Shown here: in pieces, positions 18,521 through 30,900 of the stretch
Position numbering within the stretch: the stretch's first letter is position 1
Layout of the letters: every line of letters begins with the position of its first letter
DNA from: Paralichthys olivaceus
Taxonomy: Eukaryota > Chordata > Actinopteri > Pleuronectiformes > Paralichthyidae
NCBI RefSeq assembly: GCF_024713975.1
Contig: NC_091106.1
Span: forward strand, 13,418,501-13,482,500
DNA length: 64,000 nt
Direction of reading: 5' to 3'
Program-made: the position numbers and the translations under genes
The notes under the pieces: generated by a model
The model's database searches: none
What the model was told of the DNA's origin: nothing
Seen by the model: only the letters and a program-made list of their open reading frames with translations

Positions 18521-19528
18521 TCATCGTCTTATCTTTGTACGCACCAAAATTATGACCGCACGGTGGCGCTACTCTCCTGTCATGTCAGAAACAAGGAAAT
18601 CCCTTTTCATAAGAAAAGACTATCTATGGTTAGTCATTGAGTGAAACCCTGCTGTAAGTTTTGTTCACACAGTTTATGGCATCATGGTCTCCAAAATCGT
18701 TTAAGCCAAACACTTTCACAATATTACTGATACAATAGAAGAAGAAGAATGGCATATTAAAATCTTTTAAGACTTAGGAGTGAAGCAGATATTAAGTCAG
18801 CGTGTTCCTGTGAGAGAAGTAGAAGTTAAATTCAAAGTTGTAATATAATAAATGGTTTTACCAAAATGTAAAGGTGGGTGACAGCAATGTGGAATTTAAA
18901 AATCTCTTATTTTACGCACGGTTTGGGAGCTTATTCTTACGGCAGTTTACATATTCATGTGGTAAACACAGTATCACAAACAGCTCAATTTGCAGAGACT
19001 TGACGGCATCCACTCTAGGTCCCTAATTTATATGCAATATTCAGCTTCTTTTTTAAATTAGATTTTCTTTACTCGCCTAATCTCCATATTTCTTAAACAA
19101 GTTCTGACAGCTGCACTGAGCTATTAACTCATTTCAAAACCAATTCCTTGCGTTCCTACAAAAACAGTCAGCTTACCGAGGTCAAACACAAAACTGCTTC
19201 GTCGGAATCATTGAACCTTGTCCTCAGTTAGAGCGCAGATCCCAGGGTGAAGCTGGGCGGTGCGAAGGAGGGACCAGGCAGAGAAAAGAGCCTATTAAGT
19301 GCACACTGGAGGTGCTGCTGCCGAGAATATTGTAATAGACTTGACAGGTCCTGATGTGGGCTGTTCATTAGCAGACCAACAACTTTGGCCACCACAATTA
19401 AATTAGAATTAAAGAAAACAGCGAACAGATGAAACCAGTAAGGACGCGTGCTTTCCAGAAGCTATTCTCTTGATGCTTCCAAATAAAACGCACAGGAGCG
19501 CGAGGGACTATCCGTGCTCGTTTCCATC
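16837..19528. other. Spacer between nkx2.3 and nkx3.3
   Basis: No gene seen. 17390-17720 is GC-richer and non-repetitive, with paired CTATCT/AGATAG (GATA-type) steps. The final 300 bp before nkx3.3 has TTTGGCCACCACAATTAAATTAG with homeodomain-type TAAT cores. Likely regulatory for one or both NK genes; this is inference. Confidence 0.45.
18446..18518. repeat. (GT)n microsatellite with GC interruptions
   Basis: About 36 dinucleotides with regularly placed GTGTGTGC interruptions in the first half. Confidence 0.95.
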
Positions 19529-20776
19529 ATGACATTAAGTTTTTCGTCCTTCTCCATCAAAGCCATCCTCAGCGGACGTAACTCTCGGGGAAAGCCCGGC
19601 ACCGGGAGCGCAGAGGAGCAGTGCGCAGCAAAGCGCAACGTCTGCAGCGAGCAAAACGGCACCGATCTGTGTCACGCGGAGGAGAGCCGCATCCTGCCGG
19701 GAAGACTTCCTCCTGATCTCAGGCTGTCTTTTGGAAACCTCCGAGCTGAGACCTACAGCGAGGAGGCCACGGAAGAGGAAAATGAGCTCACAGAAGGTGA
19801 GGGCTTTTATTCTGTTTGTCAGAATAGGACTGTAAAAATTAATTCTGGTTTTAATTCACATCAAACTGAAATGAGGAGATATTTTCAGAGGTTTTTACAG
19901 GGAGGGGCTATATGTATTTTGACTCTGTATAAATAAAGATATAAAGGGACATATTTTGATCAGACACTAAAAGTTGTTAAAGTTTTAACAGTCCGTTTTT
20001 GCTGTTTGACAGAGGTGGTCAGGACTGTGGAGGAAGAAATCATAAGCAAAAGGTTGTGTTAGGGAACCTGAGGATTCAGCTTATAAAATGTTTGCCTGAG
20101 CTTATTTAAGTCTTTTTTTTTTTTTTTTTTACATTATCCTCGGATGTTCTGACAGAGTGAACGTAATTAACGAGGACAACCTTAAGTGACTTTCAGCAGC
20201 GGATGACTTTGGCTGAGCGAAAACACGTTTTTCTCATCTTTTCTAGGCGTTGCGCAGCAGCAACCCTGCTCTGTGGACCTGGGCAAGCGCCAGAATAAAG
20301 AGGCGGAGGCAGAAGAGGATGGATGTCACCACAGCGAAGTGATGGTCAGCTGTTCATCCGAGGAGCAACAGTGCCGGTCCGGCACAAAGAAGCGCTCCAG
20401 GGCGGCCTTCTCTCACGCACAGGTTTACGAGCTGGAGCGACGCTTCAACGCGCAGCGGTATCTCTCCGGTCCCGAGCGGGCAGAACTGGCCGTGGCTCTG
20501 AAACTTACTGAGACCCAGGTGAAGATCTGGTTCCAGAACCGGAGATATAAAACCAAACGGCGCCAGGTGGCTGCCGAGCTGGCGGCGTGCAGCTCACCAA
20601 AGAAAGTGGCTGTCAAAGTGCTGGTGAGGGACAATCAGTACCACCACCATGTAAATGGAGTACACATCCCAGTGACTGTGCCACTGTACCAGGCCCAGCA
20701 GTACTACCCCTACCTGCAGTACTACTGTCAGCCCTGGAGCATGAACAGCATGTCCTGTAGAGGGATGATGCTCTGA
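19529..20776 (+). CDS. nkx3.3: NK3-class homeobox protein Nkx-3.3
   Basis: Bagpipe-related homeodomain transcription factor. Exons 19529-19796 and 20247-20776 join in phase 1 to 265 residues. N-terminal eh1-like motif FSIKAIL at 8-14, an acidic stretch ending exon 1, and a homeodomain at 137-196 ([13 protein letters not shown] start, [25 protein letters not shown]) with Tyr at position 54. [12 protein letters not shown] at 208-219 resembles the NK2-specific domain; the C-terminus is rich in Tyr and Gln. The start [14 protein letters not shown] is the first ATG in frame; the GTG 15 bases upstream was ignored. Tandem downstream partner of nkx2.3, 3.4 kb apart in the same orientation. Nkx3.1 is the main alternative; the linkage to nkx2.3 favours nkx3.3, a gene present in fishes and lost in mammals. 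Confidence 0.88.
20114..20131 (+). repeat. Poly-T run in nkx3.3 intron
   Basis: Homopolymer of about 18 T in the 450-bp intron (19797-20246). Confidence 0.9.
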
Positions 20777-21286
20777 AGCTTCCTCTTTACTTTGGACTTC
20801 AACATGCATCACTTCAAATAATAGACTTCTGACTTTTTAGAAGCTGTTGGCAGCTTTTCTCCAGTTAATGCAGGGTGCAACACTGGGGAGGCTTTTGTTC
20901 AAATAATCTTTCTTTAAACGGTTTTTTTGCCAAAGATATAACTGATTTACAGTCATTGTTAATGTTTGTCTTATAACTCTATGTCACTTTGTTCCCTTTC
21001 AAAGCAAAATGTCAATTAGATTAGGTCTGTGTGAAGAAATCGCCAAAATTCAAGACCAAGATTTAAGTTGTTTTTTTTCCTGTCCGTTCTGGTGGGGGTG
21101 TCAGAAAGGCAAAGGCTGAGTGAGGCTTCATATGTGTTCCTTTCACTGTGTAGGGCAGCCTGACGTTGCTGGGAGAACAGTTTTGATCACTTCAGAATTA
21201 TGTAAGCATTCCAATGAATATGATTTAAATTGGAAAAAAAAATTATATATATATAAATATAATATTTAACATCAATGAGAGAAGAG

Positions 21287-21292
21287 AATAAA
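21287..21292 (+). terminator. Candidate nkx3.3 poly(A) signal
   Basis: AATAAA 511 bp after the stop codon, in AT-rich flank. Confidence 0.4.
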
Positions 21293-23025
21293 GTTTAAAA
21301 GTGGGATTCAGTGGGAAATCTAAATATCGTACTTGAAAAAATACATGCTTTGAATTCAGCAACAAAATTCATATGAATAGGTAAATGTATACATATAATA
21401 CAGTTGAAATGTTATTTCAATTATTTAGAAAGTATATCATTACATAAACTGAATCAGGTCACATTTAATTCAGCATTAAAGTCATTTCCCTCTCCTCCTT
21501 CACTGTCAGTCCATTTTAAAAGACCAGACGGAGCGGAAAGGAATCCTGAACTTATACAAACCCAACAGGAGAAAGCAGCTTCTCTCAAAGTGTGAGAAAT
21601 ATGACCTAGACACTGACATTTTTAGTAGGTATTTATGTTAATTATAGGATGTCTTTATTGATCATGAGACAACGCAACACCTGCAAGAACACTCTTTACA
21701 GGAAGTTTATGGACATTTTGGAGAGAATGTCTGTGTGTGCATTGGTAACTCACTGTATGCTCTTTAAAAAAGTGTGTGTGTGCAAAGGGACATGCCGCAA
21801 CAACAGTTGCATGCAAAGACATACACACAACAGCAAACCAATTTGGCTTTTACTCATTTTCTTATAAAACAAACTGACATTTGTTGTTATTTCTTAAAAA
21901 AGGAGTGTTTTATGTGTGTATGAGTCCTGCATAGGCCTGTGTGCTGCATGACTCAGAGGATCAACAGACCGTGGAGATGTTGCACCAGGGACCAGGGCTG
22001 CAAAAGACAGCACACATTAATCATGCCTTACTGACAACACTGCACCCTCATCCCAAAGTGATAGATTCAATAGCCACACTTGAAATAAAAACATTAATTG
22101 TTAAAAAGTGGAGATTAGTTCTTTGGAAGAGTTCTTAACTGATTCCAAGTACAAGCCATGTTGGATTTAAATGCCAGAGTCATGATGCAGCATAACTGGA
22201 GCCTGCAAATGTAGAGTCGATAAACAGATAAAAGATGTTCTGAATGTGGGCAAGAATCAGAAGATAAAATACCTATTGTAAACCGGTGACATGAGTTCAG
22301 TGATATCACTGTATGTCATCTTGTAGAAGATGTTTGCAAGTATTTGTCGACAGCCAGGCAGGTATGTCTTTGGAAGTCTAGAAAATATGAATACAAAATG
22401 AAATCAATGAAGAGGCTGTGACATCGGAGAAATTGGATATAAAAGAGGTACTTCAACGTCCCGTTTACCACAACAAGCTACTTTGGGCGACAGGACAGGA
22501 TCGCCCTGCACCAAACGCTGGCACCAACCCAAACCTCATTTATCTCTCACATCAAAACACCACTTCAAGCTCTTCTAAGTGGTTGGCATTGTGCTCAACA
22601 GGTTTCTGGGCAGGAGAAATAACACATCTCTCTTTTTGACTTGTAAGTCAGCGAGTCATAATTAGGTAACTAATTATTTTTCATTTACACAGAGTGTATT
22701 TGTCATTCAGCTAAGATTCTGCAACACAAAGGTCAGGGCTGTGGCTCTGAAGTAGGCCACTTTCTATGAGCTCTGATTGTTCACATTGTGCTGGTGAATG
22801 GTGGCTCTTCTCATCGCTGTCTATCATTAGTGTCTTCTTTTCCTAAAGCCTGCATGTCTGTGGTGCCACACACACAATTTAAAAGAAAAAAATGTAAAGG
22901 AAAGGTGACTGAGATAAAACCCATGATGATCATGATGCCAGGTCTTATTTTTTTAGTTTCAGCTTTTTATTTCGATCTGTTTCGAAATTAGAAAACATGC
23001 CAACAGCTTAGATAAACTTTAAAAT

Positions 23026-23170
23026 CTAGAATATAGAAAACATAGACTATTGAACAATGTAGACAATAAAAAATATGTAGAATGGAAAAATATAGAAAAA
23101 TATACAAATCTAGAATATAGAAAAACATACAACTCATACAGACAAAAATATAGAACATAGAAAACACTGA
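23026..23170. repeat. AT-rich minisatellite of TAGAATATAGAAAA-like units
   Basis: Variants of ATAGAAAAAC/TAGAATATAGAAA recur at least eight times with drift. Confidence 0.75.
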
Positions 23171-24350
23171 TTATAAAAAAAAAACATGCTATCGTGAATA
23201 AGTGAACATGGCAAATCACCAGCCCAACATCAGCACGGTAGCATGCTTATATAATAGCTCCATGGAGCCACTAAAATGGCCGTAGACTCTTGGGTTGTGT
23301 CCGAAAAACCCTTGTTTCCATTTCAGTGATGGGTGATTGAATCAGGCAGTGATTCAGACAACTCCTTTGTCTTGCTGCTATAAGTTCAGTAACAGTGGAA
23401 CTAGGTTGGTTATTGTCTTGCTCCGTATAACAAAATCTCAGCAAGGGAAACACACTGAAAAATGAGAAACCTTAATTCTCTATCCATTGCTCCGCCATCA
23501 CTAAATCACTTTGAGGTCACAGCCAGTGCCACAACTGCCTTCTTGGCAAGGAATGTGCTCCAGCCAGTAGGCCTCGGAGCCATCGAGCATTACTGTATGT
23601 ATAAATAGTAAAGTTCAAGTATGTAAACATTTTGAGTTGGGCTGTATTTATGTGCCTTGCCATGAATGGGCTCATAAAGCAGAGAGAGAGAATAAAAGGA
23701 GGCAGACAGTCGTGCAGAAGAACATGTTTGTCTGCCTCTTTGAACAATTACCAGCAACAGCTTCCATGACATTAAAAGGTAGATTTAAATGGGACTTATT
23801 AACCCCAGTGGAAACAGGTAATTGTCTTTTGTATTTTATGTAGCTGCAGATTTCTCAGCTGGGAGGTATGTGTCGAGGGTGGGGCCCGGCTACTTTTGAG
23901 CAACACAGGAATGACAGTCCTCACCTAACCCACGCTTGGCTGCACTTTTTAAGATACGGATCTATTGACTGAGCGTTCTCTTAGGGCTCCTGGGCTGCAA
24001 TTACACAATGCATTTCCGATGCGCCTATTGTAACAGGAATCTTTTTCTCAAGGGCCTTGTTGATTTGAACAATATCGTATTCATTTAACGGCTGCTGGCA
24101 CGGAGACCTCTGGGTGAAGCAAGGTTGGGTGAGGCTTCCCTCTACAAAGTTGCAGACACTGAAAATTGTTGATTGCTCTAGTAGAAACAAATATAACCAG
24201 CGTTAAATGTTTTTGCTTTGGGGGAAAGGGGTGTGTGTTTTGGCTGCCATTAATGCGTTGGCCCCCAGCAGACACAGGGCAGGACTCAGGAAGAGAGAGG
24301 TCATGGTTAATACCTCTGTTTAAAGACAGATCTGCTCCCTTTGACCTGGT

Positions 24351-24475
<125 letters not shown>

Positions 24476-24856
24476 CAACTTGCAAACACACACAAACACA
24501 CACAGCATATAATCCCACCCAGAGGACTCTTCAGGCTTGTTCCAGAAACTATTAGCAGATAGCATCAGTGCATGCAGGAATGTAAACATTTACAGTAAAG
24601 CTATAAGACATCAACTCCCTGTGGGGAAGACACATCCATCACATGGAAACAGCATCAGCTCTCACAAGCCCCCTCTGGTTTCAAAAAGGACATGTGACAG
24701 ACATTACACATTTGCGCCCAATTTGAGCCGCCCCACACAATCAGCCCTAATTGTTGTGACCATGCTGCAGAGCAAAAAGTTAATGTTTCAACGTGCTCTT
24801 GACAAATCCTGTTATTTGGTTTTAGGCTGAGGGGAGTTGATAGTTGCAAACAGCTA

Positions 24857-24917
24857 TTGTAGCCCAGTGGTCAGAGCATCGTGTCTGTAAAGAGAGGGAC
24901 TGATTCCAGGTCTGTTT
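24857..24917 (+). repeat. tRNA-derived SINE-like fragment
   Basis: TAGCCCAGTGG fits the RNA polymerase III A box, and GGACTGATTCC, 30-40 bases downstream, is a degenerate B box (about three mismatches). Too diverged for a tRNA gene: no acceptor stem was found. Confidence 0.35.
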
Positions 24918-25096
24918 GTCAGAGCAGGAGCAGGGGACATGATGATGATTAGGGAAGATAGAAAGATGAGCCCACCCAGAGCTCATAAAGAACAGGCTGC
25001 ATGTGTGTGCGTGTGCATTTGTAGACTGATTAAGAAAAAGGTGAAGCTTGTGAGGGATTCAAAAGTAACACAAAAAGACACCACATCATACAAGCA

Positions 25097-25836
25097 GCGG
25101 TGGGAAGTACAAATACCTTTTCATTGTACCTAAGTAGATAAGTAGTAGATGTCTGTACTTTAGTTGAGTATTTGTTTTTCTGTCAACTTTTTACTTTCTC
25201 AACATCTTAACAGACATATCTGTACATTTTACTCCTAACTATTTCAAAATAGGTTTGTTACTCTTGTTTAAATGTATTTGAGGGTAATTATGTTTTTTAG
25301 ATTGCATCATCGACCAGTGCCTTTCCAACATCAACACAGATCTCAACCTGAATGTACAACACAATTAAAAGCATCAGTGCGTGGAAGACATATCAAGACG
25401 AAACAGATGAGAGGGAGACTCAACTGTGGAGAAGAGGAGCAGTGCAGAGAGTAACAACATAGAAGAAAATGAATAATCAGCTAATGTTAACAACAAGGCA
25501 GAGCAAAAAAACAAAACAAAACATTCCCCATGCTCTTTAATGCTCTGAAATATATTCTGGCTTTAACTCCTGTTTGTAGTATATGATTTGTATTTATTTA
25601 GTTAAAGTAAGTGTGGTTTAAGTTAAATAGTCTTAATGTGACATGAGTCTCACTTTGCTTTGCACAGACACAGTTGGTAGAAATGACCTTCATTGGGCAA
25701 CTTGTTACTTTATATTTTGAGTACATTTCTGAGCCTGTACTTTTATACTTTTACTTGAGAAGAGGTTGAATCAGTACTTAAACTTTAACTTGAGTCGTTT
25801 TAAACTCAAGTATTTGTACATTGCATACTTTTACTA
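25097..25836. repeat. Interspersed element with 'GTACTT' repeats at both ends, interrupted
   Basis: Begins GCGGTGGGAAGTACAAATAC and ends with repeated ACTTTTACTTGAG / CTCAAGTATTTGTAC phrases. The ends are partly inverted copies of each other. The middle (25290-25690) is unrelated sequence. It resembles a short DNA element widespread in teleosts, for which GTGGGAAGTA is the usual left edge. Confidence 0.55.
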
Positions 25837-25989
25837 CGTCAGCATATATGTTATTCATTTGTTTAGAATATGTTTGCATTATTTATAAAACAATTCCTAG
25901 AACATACAACTACTGGCACTCACAAACAACAACATTTAAATTCAATAGTTCCTGGTTTTTACTTGGAGGGTTAGAGTTATAGAGAAATA

Positions 25990-26142
25990 ACAAAAATGTC
26001 CAAAAAAAGTAGCAAACCAAAAAACGCCCTATCTCACATCTTCTGTGGGTCAATGTCCCACCCCCACAAAATTTTATGGAAATCAGTTGAGTAGATTTTG
26101 TTTAACTCTGCTAAAAAACAAACTAACAAGCAAACAAATAAA
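25990..26142 (-). repeat. Dispersed repeat family A, copy 2 (reverse)
   Basis: The minus strand reads GTTAGTTTGTTTTTTAGC, AACTGATTTCCATAAAATTT, GAGATAGGGCGTTTTTTGG, the same order as copy 3 at 33658-33900. Confidence 0.6.
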
Positions 26143-26347
26143 TGCATCCACACATTTAACCAGCTTAACAAAGATAATTAAAATGTGAGAAAAAGAGAAA
26201 CAACTGGTTGTGTGAAGTGTTGTTGTTTCTGCATCCATAGAAACAGCATGTCTGTCAGTGGTTGAGCTCCTCTCTCCATAGATGGACAGGAAGTCTTTCA
26301 AAGTTCTACATTTCCTTCCTCTGACTCCTCTCCACACTCATGTCTCC

Positions 26348-26407
26348 CACACACGCTCAGACACACACACGCTCAGACACACACACACTCAGACACACAC
26401 ACACACA
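26348..26407. repeat. 16-bp tandem repeat CACACACACGCTCAGA
   Basis: Three to four head-to-tail units, the last drifting to pure CA. Confidence 0.85.
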
Positions 26408-28069
26408 ACTACACTAACTCTGCTCCAGAGCCAGCCGGAGGAATCCAAATGTTTTAATTAGCAGTGATAAGCAGAGACAAGGAGAGCACTGAGCAGTCTC
26501 ATATCAGCGTACTGATAAAGAAACTACTCAGGCCCCACTTACGGCCTCTCAACCTCCCCTCCTCCTCCTCTTCCTCTTCCTGCATGGTCTGCACCTCCGG
26601 TGAAAGAGAGGCTCATCACTGCCATGTTAAACAGAAAGCATCCAGGTGTCATATTTTAGTTATCATCACAACCACAATCAAAGCTGCACAGTTGCCCACT
26701 TTGCTATTTGCAGTTTTAATTAACATTTAGAGATGTTTTGTTTTATCCTTTTCCTTTAGGCCACATCAGTCGTCACCGACTGCAGATTTAGGAGACTCAC
26801 AGCAAAAAAAAAAAGTCCTGACCTTGAACCAATGTTCACACACAAACACCAAGCTGGTGGTCACTGAGAGGATACAATGTAAACTGGGTAGAACCTCCCT
26901 GATGTTGGTAACACATTTTTAACTTTTTCGCCTGGACTCACAATAACTTTGCAGAACAAAAACAAGCATTGACAAAAAAAAAAGTTACTACATTCATTAT
27001 AAAAATGACATTAATATGTATAAATCACTACTGATGATATCTGTGTGTAATTAAAACTGAATTTGTACGAATGTTTCCAGTGAATAAGTGAATGGCTCTC
27101 GATTTCGCCGGACCAGTTTGTGCGCTCCAAGGCATAGGCAGTTAAGCTTATTTGACAGGATGGGGAGACAGCTTTCTTTTCAAGATCAAGTTCAAAGGGC
27201 AGGAGGCCTGTTTCTTCCTCAGTGTCCCTGACTGCACCTGCGACGCTTCAACACACACATGCACGCACACAGACACACGAGTGCACATGCAAGGAATCTT
27301 GTCCACACCGCCTCCACGCCACTGACAGACAACTTCAGTTTTGGTCTCAGGCAGTGTGTTAAAAAGTGTGTGTCTTTGCACTTGCACACGTGCTGGATGT
27401 GCACAGAGAAAAAAAAAAAAGTGTGTGCGTGTGTCTTCGGTTGCAGTTTTCTGAAGTGTTTGTAAGAAGATTTTATGACCTCGCTTACTTTTTTAAAGGG
27501 ATTTGTCACAACATTGGGGGAGGGGGTGCTGGACACCTGCAATCATCCGTAACATTGCTGCAGTTCATCAGATCCTGCTTTACTCCCAGAGGCCCGAAGG
27601 GATAAGTGTGTGTTTGTGTGTGCAAATGTATTTAGCTTTTAGCTTTGATCATGAGAGAACTTTGGCAGTCTTCAATTGGGGATTCCTCTGTAGCCAACAC
27701 AGTGAAAATACTCCATCTTTACACTATTAAGATGGACGACGCGTTTCCATTTCCTCCCACCAACCAGGAATGAAGCCACAATATCACTAACGCTACAATC
27801 TTGCATATTTGGAGGCAGAGACCGCACAGTGGGGATCTGGGTGTGTAGCTGCACTATCAAGGTCCCGCAGATAGGAATTATCAGCCATTCGTGAGTCATT
27901 CTCAGCTGTCAATCTTGACCACACTCAATTATGACCTCATTCTTTTTAACATCGAATAATTAAAATCAAACTTACCAGAAAAAATTGCACTGGACAATCA
28001 GTGTGATAAGAATGACCTAAAATGACAGAAAGGGCAGGAAGTCTGTGCTTAATTTGTTTGTTTGTTTGT

Positions 28070-28147
28070 CCCATCCACTAACATGGAGGAGGCAGGGTTT
28101 ATGACCTATATAACAGCCAGCCACCAGGTTGTGATTCACTTTCAGGG
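28070..28147 (+). repeat. Short fragment of a dispersed fish repeat
   Basis: ATGGAGGAGGCAGGGTTTAT then CCTATATAACAGCCAGCCAC and CAGG: phrases that I know from a repeat found in introns and flanks of many percomorph genes. Assignment by memory only. Confidence 0.4.
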
Positions 28148-28191
28148 GGACGTGATAATCTTTCCATGCATGACACACAGTTCACATAACC

Positions 28192-28193
<2 letters not shown>

Positions 28194-28237
<44 letters not shown>
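28194..28237. repeat. (CA)22 microsatellite
   Basis: Pure CA run; a (GT)12 run follows at 28379-28402. Confidence 0.95.
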
Positions 28238-28240
<3 letters not shown>

Positions 28241-29000
28241 CTGCACCTCTCTATGTTGCCCAGCATCCTCTGCATGCTTACAGTAACACCACATGTTGAT
28301 GCAGATAGTCAAAACAGCTGTTTTCTTCCAATATCGCAGCTTTCTCTCACAAAGGAACTGCTGTGTGGGTGTGTATGTTTGTGTGTGTGTGTGTGTGTGT
28401 GTTAGTTAATGATCATCTTGTATCCTTGATATCCTTGACGGTGGTGGGAAGAATTTCTCCTCCCCAACTTGTTCTCTTAAGTGATGACAGGAGCCGTATC
28501 TCCCCACAGCAGCCTAATTCTCCACAGCAGTGTATCATGGGAAACAGTCAAGCCACAACTGCACAGTGGGCTGATGGTCTGTTTGGTCGTCCCTTTTCTG
28601 GGATTCACATTTTGCTATGCTTCATTATTCAGTCTGATGCTGCATTCTTGGCATCTTCTTATGAGTCATGTTACAGTTAATGATGAATTAACAATAGCCA
28701 AGGATCATTTCTCACTTGTCTCCAAATGTGAAAACAGAATGCCCGCTTGGAAGAAATGTAAAACATGGACTGAAGTATATAAGTACAGGTAGCGAGGGCC
28801 AGGTTTACGGACATCGTTGCACCAGATATCAGTAATCCAGTTCATTGTAAAATTACATAGTAAAACAGAGATTTACCCATACCTACATTTAAACAGGTTT
28901 TAAAACAAAAACTAGGTCTGACGAAGAGAATAATTCCTAATAAATATTTAAACCCACTAACTGCCAGGTATCTATTTTGACTACACCAATCGATAGTTTT

Positions 29001-29069
29001 GCTGTCTAACCAAAAATATACAATTCCCCATAGCAATGTCCAAAAGAAGAAAATACTACACATCTCCAG

Positions 29070-29100
<31 letters not shown>

Positions 29101-29126
29101 AAATATATATATATATATATATATAT
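29001..29126 (+). repeat. Repeat family B copy 1 with (TC)n(AT)n tail
   Basis: 29001-29074 is about 80% identical to 30372-30440 (shared TCTAACCAAAA, CCCCATAGCAATG, CCAAAAGAA). It is followed at once by (TC)13 and (AT)12. Confidence 0.7.
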
Positions 29127-30371
29127 AAAGAACCAAAACCAATACAAATGTATACACGCACTTCACATAAACAAACTAAAATAACACCTAAATTTAAAAA
29201 ACATAATAATGATGTCAAGGGTATATTTTAAATCACATTTTACAAAAAACAAGACAGTAAACATCAAAATAAACTAAAGGTTTGGCTAGGTTAGCACAAC
29301 AACATGTTTCCGACTCACTTGACACTGCATTACTACAATAACTGATTAAGTATGTATGTACTTTTTCAGCCTGAGATATTTGTATTGTGTTTTTTCCCTT
29401 TTTTAAATTTTTCTCAAATCGGTCATCTGGACTTTCTGCAGAGTTTCTACTAGAGGCTATGCTTGGACTTACACAGAAAGTCTGGAGGCTCTCACTCTAA
29501 CATTTGCGTTCTTACATACAGCCTATCCAATCAATGTAACCAGAAGCAGCTATAATGTGAGCTTTAACTGTCATGCACGAGATTTAAACAAACTATAGCC
29601 CTGACCAACCATAATTCATCATACCACATGAAATTATCCAACATTTAAGAAGGAAAATGTCAAAACACAAGTATTCAATGAAACAAATAGGTTTATTCAA
29701 CCCGATATAAAATCAAATGTTAATAATAATACACTGGGGTTTCATTTCTCAGTTTATGGTACCATGACAATTGGTGGTATTCATTTTAAAACCACAAGGA
29801 AATATATTCACTACTCACTGTTCCTTGGAAAAGGCAAGAAGCTCTGAGCAGCCAGCGAGCGACCCTCAGTCCAGCGGTGAAGAACACCTCTCCTGAGGCT
29901 CCATCCTTCATCCAGAAAGTTAGAATAAACTGTACTTTCACAGACTCATTGGCTTAGTCACTTCTCCTCCAGGCTTTAAGATGAGCTAGCAAACAATAGT
30001 CCAAACAGTTCTCATGTTGTGTTTGTGCTAATTTAACAACATTACTGACTGGAGCAACACTTCAACATGCTCTCATTCCTTTATAAGCAAGAAACAAACT
30101 CTTATAAAACTCTTGGTTCTCAATTCAAACCACATTTACGGAGTTTCATGAACTTATTTTACAGAGCACATGGCCGCGTCCTCCACCTGTGTTTCCCGCG
30201 ACACCTGCTTCCGGTTCTAACACTTAGTCCCACCCCTCTTAGAATTCGATTGGTCACAATACTCCTCCCCCCTTGACACTGATTGACTGATACTGATTGA
30301 TTGACACCTGCCCATACTCAAACGCAAACGGATCTGAAACGTTCAAGTTCTTTTCAAAACATAGGAAAGTT

Positions 30372-30443
30372 CAGCATCTAACCAAAATATAAATTTCCCC
30401 ATAGCAATGACCAAAAGAAAAAAATACATTACAGGTCATATCT

Positions 30444-30511
<68 letters not shown>

Positions 30512-30561
30512 ATATAGTATTATAGTATATATATATATTATAGTATATATATATATATATA
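30372..30561 (+). repeat. Repeat family B copy 2 with long (AT)n tail
   Basis: 30372-30440 is homologous to 29001-29074, then (AT)n with TATAGTATATAG interruptions to 30561. The same block joined twice to a simple repeat suggests that the simple repeat is part of the element's tail. Confidence 0.7.
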
Positions 30562-30569
30562 AAATTTGT

Positions 30570-30900
30570 TTTGGCTTGGATTTTACTCACATTTACCATA
30601 TCCCATATGCAGCCCAGATATGACGAGGAATGATGGCACTTGGGTGGTCTACTCTTGTTTGCCAGAGGTAAGCCATAGCAATACAGAATGTGTTCCTAAT
30701 TTGTTTTACCATTTACCACATGGGTCACTTTAGGTGAACATCCAGATTACACTTTACCTGAGCACTGCATGTTTGACAAAAAAGGCCCACATTTGTTTTG
30801 GGATATTTGAACCATATTTGTTATTTTATAAGTGGGCCACATGAGGCTCACATCCACAAGAAGGCCAAAAGTGCGGCATCATTGACTGAGGTGGCCCCTT
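30570..30900 (+). repeat. Diverged dispersed repeat (GGGCCA-rich fish element)
   Basis: Phrases such as ATATGCAGCCCAGATATG, GGGTCACTTTAGGTGAACAT, AAGTGGGCCACATGAG and TGACTGAGGTGGCCCC follow in order an interspersed element that I know from teleost genomes. No coding capacity seen. Confidence 0.45.

Noticed and set aside
28842-29147. 101-codon minus-strand ORF with hydrophobic segments
   Set aside because: Half of it is the AT/TC simple repeat and the rest lies in the dispersed family B block; not a gene, although it may be a decayed retroelement reading frame.
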